Under the pieces are notes generated by a model. It was not told the DNA's origin. It made no database searches and was given only the letters and a program-made list of their open reading frames with translations. 64,000 nucleotides of DNA from Enterococcus pingfangensis (GTDB lineage Bacteria > Bacillota > Bacilli > Lactobacillales > Enterococcaceae). The stretch lies in contig NZ_BJDP01000008.1 of NCBI RefSeq assembly GCF_005405205.1, positions 1 to 64,000 of the forward strand, read 5' to 3'. Position numbers and translations under genes: made by a program. Shown here piece by piece: positions 1-8,294 of this stretch (position 1 is its first letter; every line of letters starts with the position of its first letter).

Positions 1-56
1 ATTCTTTGGTCAGAACTATTTTGAGTGTAGCACAAATGGCTTTTTTAGTTGTCTAG
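1..56. other. Foreign-looking edge sequence, possible IS end
   Basis: These bases do not continue the reading frame of the adjacent membrane-protein gene: a stop (TAG, 54-56) lies immediately before the first codons that look like that protein. The stretch is AT-rich and non-coding. A mobile-element end that interrupted the gene, or the overlap at a contig end caused by a repeated element, would both explain it. I could not match it to a named IS, and only one side is visible, so neither inverted repeat nor target duplication can be shown. Confidence 0.3.
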
Positions 57-572
57 CTTAATTTTACAATCGGCGTAATTAAAAATAAAAATATTTCAGA
101 AACAATGCACGACCCTAAAAAAATGGGTTTTGTTGGAGCAATTATTGGAGCAATTGTCGTAGCTTTTCTAAACTCAACTGCAGCAGCTATTCCAGCAGCG
201 TTGCAAGTGACTGCCGTAGCCGTATTGGTTCCAGCGGCAACAACATTGATCAACATCGTAATGCCGATCATTTTCTGGTTGGCAGCATTAGATGCTGGTA
301 AACGGACAGGTTTTTGGGGTACATTATTTGGCGGAATCGCACAATTGATCATGGGCAATGCTGTTCCTGGTGTCGTATTAGGAATCTTGATCGGTAAAGG
401 CGTCGATGAAATCGGCTGGAGAAGAGTAACGAAGATCATGATGGCAGCTATCATCATTCTATTTGTTCTAAGCGGCTTCTTCCGTGGATTTGATTTGGAA
501 ATGTTGAAGAGCTTCAATTTGCAAGCGCCAAACTGGCTTGAAAATATGCATAACGCTATCACATTGAACTAA
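57..572 (+). pseudogene. DUF4311 membrane protein, 5'-truncated
   Basis: This is the C-terminal part of a polytopic membrane protein that I recognise as DUF4311-like. It normally sits just before DUF4310 in operons with DgaE and DgaF. Three or four hydrophobic, Gly/Ala-rich segments are visible, then a polar tail. The frame is open from base 57, about 16 codons upstream of the first ATG (105), and the protein-like character continues into those codons, so the ATG is internal. There is no ribosome site before it. From memory the family has roughly 250 residues; only about 171 codons remain. The gene is therefore probably non-functional here unless the break is an assembly edge. Confidence 0.6.
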
Positions 573-635
573 TAATAGTAAATATTCAAATGAAAATATA
601 AAAGAAGACCTTTATTTGAAATAGGAGGGAAATAA

Positions 636-1325
636 ATGGATAACACAGAAGAGTTGAAAGATCAGGCGGCCCTTTTGGAAGAGAAGAAAGCCAAAAGTTT
701 CTGGTATGCTGATTGGTCATTTCCAATTATTGTAGGGATCATGTCAGCGGCAGTTTTTGCCGGGACACATATGTATGTTACTTACGGAGTCGGCGCTTTT
801 AATGAAGTTTCAATCGTTGCGATGTTAAAAGCAGGATTAGACGGCGGTTCTTACGGAGCTGCGGCTGCGTTTGGTGCAAGTTTCTTATTCGCTCGGATTT
901 TAGAAGGTTCACTCGTCGGAATTCTTGACTTAGGCGGTTCGATCTTAACGGGTATCGGTATTGGGATTCCAGCGATTTTCTTAAGTATGGGAATCCATGC
1001 GCCAATCGATAACTTTGCTGCTTCATTATTGACCGGGACTGTCTTAGGCTTATTAGTCGGTGGCGTCATCATTTTGATCCGTAAATTTACGATCAATCAA
1101 GCGAACTCAACCTTTGGTGCAGATGTCATGATGGGTGCTGGGAATTCTTCAGGTCGTTTCTTAGGACCATTGATTATTTTGAGCGCTACGGCTGCATCAA
1201 TTCCAATCGGTATTGGAGCAACACTGGGGGCATTAGTTTTCTATATTTGGAAAAAACCAATCGCAGGCGGAGCAATCCTTGGTGCGATGATCTTGGGCGC
1301 ACTCTTCCCAGTAGCACTCAAGTAG
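636..1325 (+). CDS. DUF4310 family membrane protein
   Basis: A 229-residue integral membrane protein with an N-terminal acidic/lysine cytoplasmic stretch (about 1-25) and six or so hydrophobic helices rich in Gly and Ala. An AGGAGG-type site precedes the ATG. It follows the DUF4311 fragment by 63 bases and precedes the amidohydrolase by 15, so it belongs to the same operon. DUF4310 and DUF4311 travel together with D-glucosaminate-type catabolic genes. Their biochemical role is not established as far as I know. Two polytopic proteins beside soluble catabolic enzymes suggests a substrate carrier, which is inference. If the DUF4311 partner is truly broken, this protein may be orphaned. Confidence 0.75.
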   Translation: MDNTEELKDQAALLEEKKAKSFWYADWSFPIIVGIMSAAVFAGTHMYVTYGVGAFNEVSIVAMLKAGLDGGSYGAAAAFGASFLFARILEGSLVGILDLGGSILTGIGIGIPAIFLSMGIHAPIDNFAASLLTGTVLGLLVGGVIILIRKFTINQANSTFGADVMMGAGNSSGRFLGPLIILSATAASIPIGIGATLGALVFYIWKKPIAGGAILGAMILGALFPVALK

Positions 1326-1340
1326 AAAGAAGGATAAAAG

Positions 1341-2444
1341 ATGTTTGATCTATTAATCAAAAACGGAAAACTTATCACTGGAAAAAAAGTTGACATAGCC
1401 ATAAAAGATGGTGCGATTTTAAATGTTGATACTGTCATTGAATCAACGGCTAAAGAAGTGATCGACTTAGCTGGCGAACATTATGTATCAGCAGGCTGGA
1501 TCGATGATCACGTACACTGTTATGAAAAAATGACGCTTTATTATGATTATCCAGATAAAATCGGTGTAACCAAAGGCGTTACAACGGTGATTGATGCAGG
1601 AACTACCGGCGCAGAAAATATCGGTGATTTTTATGAGCTGACTAAAAAAGTGAAGACCAACGTCTATGCTTTAGTCAACATTTCAAAATGGGGGATCGTT
1701 GAGCAAGATGAATTAGCTGATCTAACGAAGGTCCAAGCAGAACTTGTCCACGATCGCTTAGCGGAATTACCGCAATTTATCGTTGGGATCAAAGCACGGA
1801 TGAGTAAAACAGTCGTGGGTGAAAATGGAATCACACCCTTAGAGCTAGCTAAAAAGATCCAACATGAAAATGACGTGCCATTAATGATCCATATCGGTTC
1901 AGCGCCGCCAGAATTACAAGAAGTTTTGACATTATTAGATGCGGGGGATGTTTTGACCCACTGCTTCAATGGCAAACCAAACGGTATTTTGGACAAAGAC
2001 ACAGATGAGATCAAAGATTTTGCTAGAGCAGCTTATGATAAAGGAATCGTTTTTGATATTGGTCACGGAACAGACAGCTTTAACTTTCACGTTGCTGAAG
2101 TTGCATTAAAAGAAGGAATGAAAGCAACGTCGATCAGTACAGATATTTATCACCGCAATCGCGAGAGCGGACCTGTTTATGATTTAGCAACTACAATGGA
2201 AAAATTAAGAGTAGTGGGCTATTCATGGGAAGAAATTTTAGACAAAGTGACGGCAGTGCCGGCACAGTCTTTCCACTTAGCGAAAAAAGGGCAATTAACG
2301 GCTGGCTTTGATGCAGATCTGACGATTTTTGATTTGGAAAATGGCGAAAAAACATTGACCGATTCAAATGGATTTACACGAACAGCAAAAGAATTGATTA
2401 AACCAGTTAAAACAATTATTGGAGGCACCGTTTATGACAACTAG
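1341..2444 (+). CDS. Amidohydrolase/deacetylase family metallohydrolase
   Basis: A 367-residue TIM-barrel amidohydrolase related to dihydroorotase. The metal-binding signature is complete: HxH in the DDHVHCYE stretch near residue 56, a candidate bridging lysine in VGIKARMSK, His in MIHIGS, His in THCFNGK, and a late Asp in STDIYHRN. The C-terminal composite beta domain (ADLTIFDLENGEK) is typical. The substrate is not known; its place before DgaE and DgaF suggests it removes an acyl or amide group, or opens a ring, to feed an amino-sugar acid pathway. The start at 1341 follows GAAGGA. The 3' end overlaps dgaE by 11 bases, so translation is probably coupled. Confidence 0.85.
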   Translation: MFDLLIKNGKLITGKKVDIAIKDGAILNVDTVIESTAKEVIDLAGEHYVSAGWIDDHVHCYEKMTLYYDYPDKIGVTKGVTTVIDAGTTGAENIGDFYELTKKVKTNVYALVNISKWGIVEQDELADLTKVQAELVHDRLAELPQFIVGIKARMSKTVVGENGITPLELAKKIQHENDVPLMIHIGSAPPELQEVLTLLDAGDVLTHCFNGKPNGILDKDTDEIKDFARAAYDKGIVFDIGHGTDSFNFHVAEVALKEGMKATSISTDIYHRNRESGPVYDLATTMEKLRVVGYSWEEILDKVTAVPAQSFHLAKKGQLTAGFDADLTIFDLENGEKTLTDSNGFTRTAKELIKPVKTIIGGTVYDN

Positions 2445-3522
2445 TTATGAAAAATTTGGGCTAAAAGAAGTGATCAACGCTTCAGGTAAGATGACGATTT
2501 TAGGTGTATCGAAAGTATCAGAAAATGTTCTAGCGGCACAACGTTTCGGCGGCGAACACTTTTTTGAAATGAGCGAGCTGCAAGTTCAAACAGGCGCTTA
2601 CTTAGCAAAACTTTTGGAAGTTGAAGATGCTCAGGTCGTTTCTTCAGCCTCAGCTGGGATTGCCCAATCTGTGGCGGCGGTGATTGGTGAAGGAAGTGTT
2701 TATCACGCATACCATCCTTACACAGAGCGGATAACTAAACGAGAAATCGTTTTGCCCAAAGGACACAATGTCGACTACGGGACACCAGTTGAAGTCATGG
2801 TGGGTCAAGGCGGCGGAAAAGTTGTGGAAGCCGGTTATGCTAACGGTTGTTCTCCTGAACAATTAGAAATGATGATCACTGAAAACACTGCGGCATTGCT
2901 TTATATCAAGAGTCATCACACTGTTCAAAAAAGTATGCTGACAGTAGCTGAAGCAGTAGCTGTTGCTCAAAAACATCAATTGCCGTTAATCGTAGATGCA
3001 GCCGCAGAAGAAGATCTTTATAAATACAGCAAAGCAGGTGCTGACTTAGTGATCTACTCAGGTGCAAAAGCCATTGAAGGTCCTAGCAGCGGACTTGTAA
3101 TCGGTAAAGGAAAATATATCGAATGGATTCGTCTGCAAGGTAAAGGGATCGGCCGCGCGATGAAGATCGGTAAAGATAATATTCTTGGTTTGACACAAGC
3201 ATTAGAAGATCGTTTAGCAAATGGCAGCGAAACTGGCGACTCTATGAAAAAACGCTTGGCACCATTTATTGAAGCAATTAACCAAATCGATGGATTGAAA
3301 GCAACCGTAGTGCAAGACGGTGCTGGCCGCGATATTTATCGGGCAAGTGTCAAAGTCTTAGAACGTTCAGCTAAGGAAGTCATTGCTGAATTAAAAGCAG
3401 AAGATCCAGCAATTTACACGCGAGAATATCAAGCTAACAACGGCATCATTGAATTTGATGTTCGTGCCGTAAATGAAGAAGAAATGAACAAGATCGTTAC
3501 ACGCTTAAAAGCGATCATGTAA
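2434..3522 (+). CDS. dgaE: DgaE-type PLP-dependent ammonia-lyase
   Basis: A PLP enzyme of the SelA-like/DgaE group, 362 residues. The family member in Salmonella removes ammonia from D-glucosaminate 6-phosphate to give 2-keto-3-deoxy-6-phosphogluconate. The likely PLP lysine is in VIYSGAKAIEGPSSG, preceded by the cofactor-binding IVDAAAEED stretch. I place the start at the ATG at 2434 rather than 2419, because GGAGG at 2421-2425 gives ideal spacing and would lie inside the longer version. It overlaps the amidohydrolase stop by 11 bases. It is followed by the aldolase gene that would take its product. Substrate specificity is inferred from family and operon. Confidence 0.85.
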   Translation: MTTSYEKFGLKEVINASGKMTILGVSKVSENVLAAQRFGGEHFFEMSELQVQTGAYLAKLLEVEDAQVVSSASAGIAQSVAAVIGEGSVYHAYHPYTERITKREIVLPKGHNVDYGTPVEVMVGQGGGKVVEAGYANGCSPEQLEMMITENTAALLYIKSHHTVQKSMLTVAEAVAVAQKHQLPLIVDAAAEEDLYKYSKAGADLVIYSGAKAIEGPSSGLVIGKGKYIEWIRLQGKGIGRAMKIGKDNILGLTQALEDRLANGSETGDSMKKRLAPFIEAINQIDGLKATVVQDGAGRDIYRASVKVLERSAKEVIAELKAEDPAIYTREYQANNGIIEFDVRAVNEEEMNKIVTRLKAIM

Positions 3523-3612
3523 GGTTGAACACTTGCCGGTTCATTTTGACAAGTGGGTCTGATTTATTTTTCTAAAGAAAAAACTTTAAATAGAAGTAAG
3601 GAGCAAATAACT

Positions 3613-4350
3613 ATGTCATTAACCCCAAATTATTATAAAGATCGAGTAAGTTTAAACGTTTTAGCCAATTCAGTTGAAAATGTGCGTGATTGCTACAACG
3701 CAGCAGATGGACACGTAGTTTTAGGTGTTTTATCAAAAAATTATGATAGCGATGCGGCTGCTATCGAAGACATGAAAAAATATCAAGCAGCAACGAACAA
3801 CGCCCTTTCAGTTGGACTTGGCGCGGGTGATCCAAACCAAAGCCAAATGGTTTCACGAATTTCTGGCGAATTGCAACCACAACATGTGAACCAAGTTTTC
3901 ACTGGTGTCGGCGCATCTCGAGCATTGTTGGGACAAAGTGACACGATCATCAACGGCTTAGTTTCTCCTTGCGGCAAAGTTGGCTATGTCAATATAGCGA
4001 CGGGTCCATTGAGCTCTCAATCACCAGAAGCTATCGTACCGATCGAAACAGCGATTGCTTTGTTGAAAGATATGGGAGGCAGCTCAGTTAAATATTTCCC
4101 AATGAAAGGTTTAGCACACAAAGAAGAATACGAAGCAGTAGCAAAGGCTTGTGCGGAACATGATTTCTATTTGGAACCAACTGGCGGAATCGATTTGGAA
4201 AACTTCCAAGAAATCGTTAAAATCGCGTTGGATGCTGGCGTGAAGAAAGTCATTCCGCATGTATACAGCTCAATTATTGATGCAGAAACTGGCGATACTC
4301 GCCCAGAAGATGTTAAAACACTATTCAATAAAGTAAAAGAATTATTATAA
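3613..4350 (+). CDS. dgaF: DgaF-type KDGP aldolase
   Basis: A 245-residue class I aldolase-like TIM barrel of the DgaF (KDGP aldolase) family. DgaF splits 2-keto-3-deoxy-6-phosphogluconate into pyruvate and glyceraldehyde 3-phosphate. Recognisable parts are VSLNVLANSVENVRD near the N terminus, the KYFPMKGLAHKEEYEAV segment and the LEPTGGIDLENF phosphate-binding loop. An in-frame upstream extension to 3553 has no ribosome site; AAGGAG at 3598-3603 fits the ATG at 3613. It lies 90 bases after dgaE, with a small inverted repeat (CACTTG/CAAGTG) in the gap, and ends the operon at a clear terminator. Confidence 0.85.
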   Translation: MSLTPNYYKDRVSLNVLANSVENVRDCYNAADGHVVLGVLSKNYDSDAAAIEDMKKYQAATNNALSVGLGAGDPNQSQMVSRISGELQPQHVNQVFTGVGASRALLGQSDTIINGLVSPCGKVGYVNIATGPLSSQSPEAIVPIETAIALLKDMGGSSVKYFPMKGLAHKEEYEAVAKACAEHDFYLEPTGGIDLENFQEIVKIALDAGVKKVIPHVYSSIIDAETGDTRPEDVKTLFNKVKELL

Positions 4351-4360
4351 AACAGCAAAA

Positions 4361-4392
4361 GAGAGCATGGTCGATGAGATCATGCTTTTTTT
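4361..4392 (+). terminator. Terminator of the dga-type operon
   Basis: AGCATG pairs with CATGCT across an 11-base loop and is followed by seven T residues. It lies 14 bases past the dgaF stop. Confidence 0.75.
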
Positions 4393-4581
4393 AGTAGAGT
4401 AAATACGATTATTTAGGCCAGGGGAGTTAGTGAATATTTTAACAAAAAGTTGACAGCGTTAAAAAAGTATTGTAGGTTTAAAGATAAGTAATTAATTGTT
4501 GTAGTTTAGATGGAACCAGAAAAATGAATATTTTTTTAGCGATGATAGTGAAATGTCGAACAAATAATAGGAGGAATTGAA

Positions 4582-5013
4582 ATGATCGAAACTTTTGTGT
4601 TTTCTAGCGAACGTGTTTTTTTGAATGAAGATCAAACGAAGATCCGGCAATTGTTGGACTATTTAAAAAGTCGCAAGCAGCAAATCGGAATGGTTTTTTA
4701 TGATCAAGCGAGGATGAATCAACTTTTGTTGGAACACCATCTGGTCGATTATTTAGATTTTTCGATACTAGGTAAAAAAGCCGAACAGATCCCTCAAGGA
4801 TTGGTCGATTTTTTGCAAGTAGATTTAGCACAGCAAAAAGTCAATTTCATTTCAGATTCACTGGATAATTTGTGCGAAGCTAAAAACTTAGGTTTCAGGC
4901 CGATTTATCTTGCCGAAGATTGCAGTCAAGAAACGCTGACTTGTCCCTCTTTCAGGGATTTTGACCAGTTGCACTTAGGAGTCATTGAAAGCCGGTTTGA
5001 TCAATTGATGTAA
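4582..5013 (+). CDS. Small HAD-like protein without the usual nucleophile
   Basis: A 143-residue protein with a good ribosome site (AGGAGG) 7-8 bases before the ATG. The layout recalls a capless or small-cap HAD phosphatase: an N-terminal beta strand (ETFVFSSERVFL), a helix-rich middle, and a late FISDSLDNLCEAKNLGFRPIYL-type segment that resembles HAD motif IV followed by a Rossmann strand. The DxD nucleophile pair expected in motif I is replaced by Ser-Ser, so phosphatase activity is doubtful. It stands alone between two terminators, with TTGACA at 4450-4455 as a possible -35 upstream. Family assignment is tentative; the function is unknown. Confidence 0.6.
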   Translation: MIETFVFSSERVFLNEDQTKIRQLLDYLKSRKQQIGMVFYDQARMNQLLLEHHLVDYLDFSILGKKAEQIPQGLVDFLQVDLAQQKVNFISDSLDNLCEAKNLGFRPIYLAEDCSQETLTCPSFRDFDQLHLGVIESRFDQLM

Positions 5014-5035
5014 TGCCTAATAAACTTTTTAGCGA

Positions 5036-5079
5036 AGAGTCTCAATGATTTTTTCAGAAATCGTTGGAGGCTTTTTTTG
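5036..5079 (+). terminator. Terminator after the HAD-like gene
   Basis: An imperfect stem (AGTCTCAATGATTT with AAATCGTTGGAGGCT) ends in seven T residues. Confidence 0.7.
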
Positions 5080-5107
5080 TCCGCAAAGTTCATCGATTTT
5101 ATTAACA

Positions 5108-5159
5108 GATAGCTATATTTTTTTCAAAATATATTATTTTAATGATCAAATATGATAAA
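5108..5159 (+). promoter_or_regulatory. Shared promoter-like element, copy 1
   Basis: GATAGCTAT (5108-5116) is followed, 42 bases start to start, by ATATGATAAA (5150-5159), which contains the -10-like TATGAT. The same two blocks recur with 41-base spacing at 6237-6287 before the zinc-ribbon gene. No good -35 is visible, so an activator may be required. Confidence 0.4.
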
Positions 5160-5205
5160 CTTATTAATGAAGTTATAGTTAGTTAAATGGGAGAAGGTGG
5201 AAATC

Positions 5206-6195
5206 GTGGGCAGACATACCGCGCCAAAAGAAACAAAACTAGGAAAATATCTCGCAATAGGTTTGATCGCTTTTTTGTTGATCGGCGGTGTATATTTTGG
5301 TGTGACACGATTAAATAATTCGACTGAAGAATCAGAGAAAGCCGCCGCAAATGCGCGCCAAACGACGCTAGAAAAAAAGACTACCGACTCGAAACAAGCA
5401 ACTGACCAACGTGACACACAAGCTGAGTCGACGGTTTCTTCTGAAAAATCGACAAAGACTAGTGAAAAAAAGCCAGCTAAAACAGCCGCAGCACAAACTA
5501 AAAAAGCAGTGGTCAAAGCAGCAGATAACTTAACTAAAAGCGCAGGCGAAGTGTATTATGGCGTTTATTATTTTAAAAATGAACAAACAATCTCCAGTGA
5601 AAATTCTGAACCGACAATCGCCGCAAATGTTATTGAATTATTCATTATGGACTATGCGCTTGCGCAAGAAGGCGGCAGTGATCAAGTGATCCAAGATAAG
5701 CAGTTGACGGAATGGTTGACACCGATGATTCAGCAAAATGATCTCACTGCAACCAATGTTTTGATCGATCATTATGGTATGAGTAATTTGAATGCCTATT
5801 TTTCAGCCCAAGGATATTCAGATACGCGGATTGAACATCGGATGATCGATATCAACGTTCCATTTGAAGCCGCTGATAATTACACCTCGTTAGATGATTG
5901 CATGAAATTATTGAAAAAAATTTATGATGGACATGAAAAAGCACCGCAAAAGCTGATGCTGGAGATTTTAACAGGACAAACACTTCGTACTAAGCTCCCT
6001 AAAAAAATACCAAAAGATGTTACGGTAGCGAATATCACGGGTGAACAGCAGAAAATTGAGAATGACATCGGACTTGTGCTGACAAAAGACGAGCCGTTTG
6101 CCATTGTCGTGCTGACCCAAGAAGTTTCAGATATCGTCAAAACAAGAAACGCAATCGCTGATTTTAGTTTAGCGGCGGCTAGTTTAAATGAGTGA
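5206..6195 (+). CDS. Catalytically dead beta-lactamase-fold serine hydrolase paralogue
   Basis: A 329-residue membrane-anchored protein: short cytoplasmic start (MGRHTAPKE), one transmembrane helix at about 12-33, a Ser/Thr/Lys-rich linker to about 115, then a class A beta-lactamase-like domain. It is closely similar to the protein at 7336-8286, yet all three catalytic motifs differ. The SxxK position reads NVIE (Asn141, Glu144), the SDN position reads NDL (178-180), and the KTG position reads ITG (277-279). It should lack acyl-enzyme chemistry, so a binding or regulatory role is inferred. The start is GTG at 5206: the AAGGTGG ribosome site at 5194-5200 fits it, and the N terminus then matches the paralogue. 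It ends at its own terminator. Confidence 0.8.
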   Translation: MGRHTAPKETKLGKYLAIGLIAFLLIGGVYFGVTRLNNSTEESEKAAANARQTTLEKKTTDSKQATDQRDTQAESTVSSEKSTKTSEKKPAKTAAAQTKKAVVKAADNLTKSAGEVYYGVYYFKNEQTISSENSEPTIAANVIELFIMDYALAQEGGSDQVIQDKQLTEWLTPMIQQNDLTATNVLIDHYGMSNLNAYFSAQGYSDTRIEHRMIDINVPFEAADNYTSLDDCMKLLKKIYDGHEKAPQKLMLEILTGQTLRTKLPKKIPKDVTVANITGEQQKIENDIGLVLTKDEPFAIVVLTQEVSDIVKTRNAIADFSLAAASLNE

Positions 6196-6196
6196 G

Positions 6197-6229
6197 CAGA
6201 ACTTACCCTAACGGTAGGTTCTTTTTTTG
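6197..6229 (+). terminator. Terminator after the dead hydrolase gene
   Basis: AGAACTTACC pairs with GGTAGGTTCT around a short loop, and seven T residues follow. Confidence 0.75.
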
Positions 6230-6236
6230 TAAAAGA

Positions 6237-6287
6237 GATAGCTATTATAAAAATATTTGTGATTTTTAGCAGCGGTAATATGATAAA
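6237..6287 (+). promoter_or_regulatory. Shared promoter-like element, copy 2
   Basis: GATAGCTAT (6237-6245) and ATATGATAAA (6278-6287) repeat the arrangement at 5108-5159 with one base less spacing. It would drive the zinc-ribbon gene and the hydrolase gene behind it. Confidence 0.4.
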
Positions 6288-6352
6288 ATAAACATAAAAA
6301 TGAGAATATTACTTTTAGTTGGTCTAACTTAAGAAAAAGGAGCGGGATTAAA

Positions 6353-7306
6353 ATGAAAATTTGTCCAAAATGTGGGGAAGAAAACAGTGATCAGTCATTA
6401 TTTTGTGAACACTGCGGGTTTGAATTTGCTAATACGGAAGCATCAACAGAGGAATCACCAAAAAGAAATCAAGGCACGAATTTGCAAGAAACAATGGATT
6501 CAGCAAATTACACACCAAAGTATACACCAAATAAAAAATCAGTTCCTAAATGGCCATTCATTATCGCAGGGGTAGCGTTATTGGCAGTTGTTGTGGGTGT
6601 TGGTTTTGCTATGGCAAGTCGCGGAGAGGATCAGGTTGTTCAACCAAGTGCAACGTCTTCATCCAGCTCAGCAGATACAAGTAAATATGATGATATTATC
6701 GCCGAAGCCAAAGAAATGACGATCAATGGCGAGTATAAGAAATCAAATCTAAAGTTAAGCCGTATTTCTGCCAGCGACTTAGGCAAGAGTGAATTTTCAG
6801 CAATCGCTGATGAAGTAGATGAATTGACTGAAAAAAATGAAGAAGGCTTGCAGCAAGAAGAAGATAAAGAAGCCGCACAAAAAGCCCAAGAAGCTAATAA
6901 ACCGGCAGTAACAACTTCAGGAAGTTCGAGTGCTTTCAGCGGAGATTATGCTAAGTGGGCGAACACGTACTATTTCTATTATTCACAATCAAGTCAAAAA
7001 CAAAGCGCATTGACCATTGGAGCCAATGGCAGTGTAACTCAAAAAAATGTGAACGGCACCCAATATTTTGGTGAAGCTACGATCACTAGTGCCAGCGGTG
7101 ATGTTTTAAGTTATGAAACAAATGAACAATATCCTTCTGAGATGCCAGATACGAAATCAGTCAATCCAAATGTAAAAATCACTGTGACGTGGGATAACGG
7201 CGGCGGCACTCAGATTTATTATGGCTATCTTTCTTATTCTTCACGTTTGGCATTGACTGATGGCGTGGCGAAAAATGGCGGAGTTAATGAAGTCTGGATC
7301 TCATAA
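6353..7306 (+). CDS. Zinc-ribbon membrane protein with extracellular C-terminal domain
   Basis: A 317-residue protein that begins with a zinc ribbon (Cys4, Cys7, Cys18, Cys21). It has a polar linker, one transmembrane helix at about 66-88, a Ser-rich stretch, a charged and probably coiled-coil segment (about 105-180), and a C-terminal domain of aromatic and Gly/Asn-rich beta strands (about 195-317). The expected topology is zinc ribbon inside, C-terminal domain outside. An AAGGAG ribosome site precedes the ATG. It lies between the dead and the intact serine hydrolase genes and is 29 bases from the latter, so those two are probably co-transcribed. I do not recognise the C-terminal domain; a cell-envelope role is inferred. 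Confidence 0.7.
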   Translation: MKICPKCGEENSDQSLFCEHCGFEFANTEASTEESPKRNQGTNLQETMDSANYTPKYTPNKKSVPKWPFIIAGVALLAVVVGVGFAMASRGEDQVVQPSATSSSSSADTSKYDDIIAEAKEMTINGEYKKSNLKLSRISASDLGKSEFSAIADEVDELTEKNEEGLQQEEDKEAAQKAQEANKPAVTTSGSSSAFSGDYAKWANTYYFYYSQSSQKQSALTIGANGSVTQKNVNGTQYFGEATITSASGDVLSYETNEQYPSEMPDTKSVNPNVKITVTWDNGGGTQIYYGYLSYSSRLALTDGVAKNGGVNEVWIS

Positions 7307-7335
7307 AAAGTATATAGGAAAGAAGATGAAACCTT

Positions 7336-8286
7336 TTGGGAAGACATTCAGGCTCAGACAGATCTGGCACTATTAAATATATTTGGATAGGGATTTTATT
7401 TCTGCTAGTAGCCGGTTCGACATATTTAGCCGCAAATAAATTTTTCGCGCAACAAAGCAAGCCGCAAACTATTGAACAAAGCAGTCAAACTGAATCAAGT
7501 ACACAGCCAGAAACTGAGACGAGTGAGAAAATAAGTACAGCGACTACTAGTTCAACTATCAGTACAAGTACCAGCAGTACGCAGAGTACAGAAAACACAC
7601 AAAAGCCGCAGTTAGATCCTGCTGAACTGTTGGCGAATGCAGGCCAAGTATATTATGGTGTTTATTATTTTAAAAACAATCAAGAGCTGTCCAGCAACAA
7701 TTCTGCTCCAACTGTTTCTGCCAGTGTGATCAAAGTTTTTATTATGGAATATGCGTTTACTAAAGCTAATCCAGCGGAAGTCGTACAAGGAAGAACCCTC
7801 AATGATTGGGTCGTTCCAATGATCCAGCAAAGTGATAATAGTGCGACCAATGTGTTGATCGACTACTTTGGTATGGACACATTGAATCAGTTTTTCCAAG
7901 CGCAAGGGTATCAAGATACCCGACTGGAACGTAAAATGTTAGACAATGCCGCACGCAGTCAGGGCAAAGAAAATTATACGTCATTAAATGACTGCATGGC
8001 TTTTTTGAAGAAGCTCTATCAGCAACAAGGAGCGTATCCGCAATCAACCATGCTTGAGATCATGAAGGGGCAGACTGTTCGCACCAAGATCCCCAGCAAA
8101 TTAACTGGAGAAATCACAGTGGCTAATAAAACTGGCGAACTCGACAATGCAGAGAATGATATCGGTTTGGTTTTGACCGAAGACAATCCATTCGCGCTCG
8201 TCGTATTAACTAAAAATATGACCAGTGTGGCGGGCATACGAAACGCCATTGGGGATTTTTCATTAGCTGCAACACAAATAAAGTAA
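7336..8286 (+). CDS. Membrane-anchored beta-lactamase-fold serine hydrolase
   Basis: A 316-residue protein with a short cytoplasmic start (MGRHSGSD), one transmembrane helix at about 13-33, a long Ser/Thr/Gln linker (about 38-95) and a class A beta-lactamase/DD-peptidase-like domain. The catalytic set is intact: SVIK (Ser130, Lys133), SDN (166-168) and KTG (265-267). No classical ExxLN loop is evident, so general penicillin-binding or envelope hydrolase activity is as likely as true beta-lactam resistance. The start is TTG at 7336, the only one that matches the paralogue N terminus; AGGAAAG lies about 12 bases upstream. Translation may be weak. A terminator follows. Confidence 0.8.
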   Translation: MGRHSGSDRSGTIKYIWIGILFLLVAGSTYLAANKFFAQQSKPQTIEQSSQTESSTQPETETSEKISTATTSSTISTSTSSTQSTENTQKPQLDPAELLANAGQVYYGVYYFKNNQELSSNNSAPTVSASVIKVFIMEYAFTKANPAEVVQGRTLNDWVVPMIQQSDNSATNVLIDYFGMDTLNQFFQAQGYQDTRLERKMLDNAARSQGKENYTSLNDCMAFLKKLYQQQGAYPQSTMLEIMKGQTVRTKIPSKLTGEITVANKTGELDNAENDIGLVLTEDNPFALVVLTKNMTSVAGIRNAIGDFSLAATQIK

Positions 8287-8294
8287 TGAATAGA

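Noticed and set aside
53-562. 169-codon open frame opposite the DUF4311 fragment
   Set aside because: Mirror of the real coding strand, without a ribosome site; the protein pattern and operon fit the plus strand.
3523-3612. Possible terminator between dgaE and dgaF
   Set aside because: CACTTG/CAAGTG is short with a large loop and no T run; the genes are more likely one operon.
7336-8286. Acquired beta-lactamase
   Set aside because: Intact catalytic motifs but a membrane anchor, a long linker, no classical ExxLN loop, and a paralogue beside it; a chromosomal envelope hydrolase is more likely.
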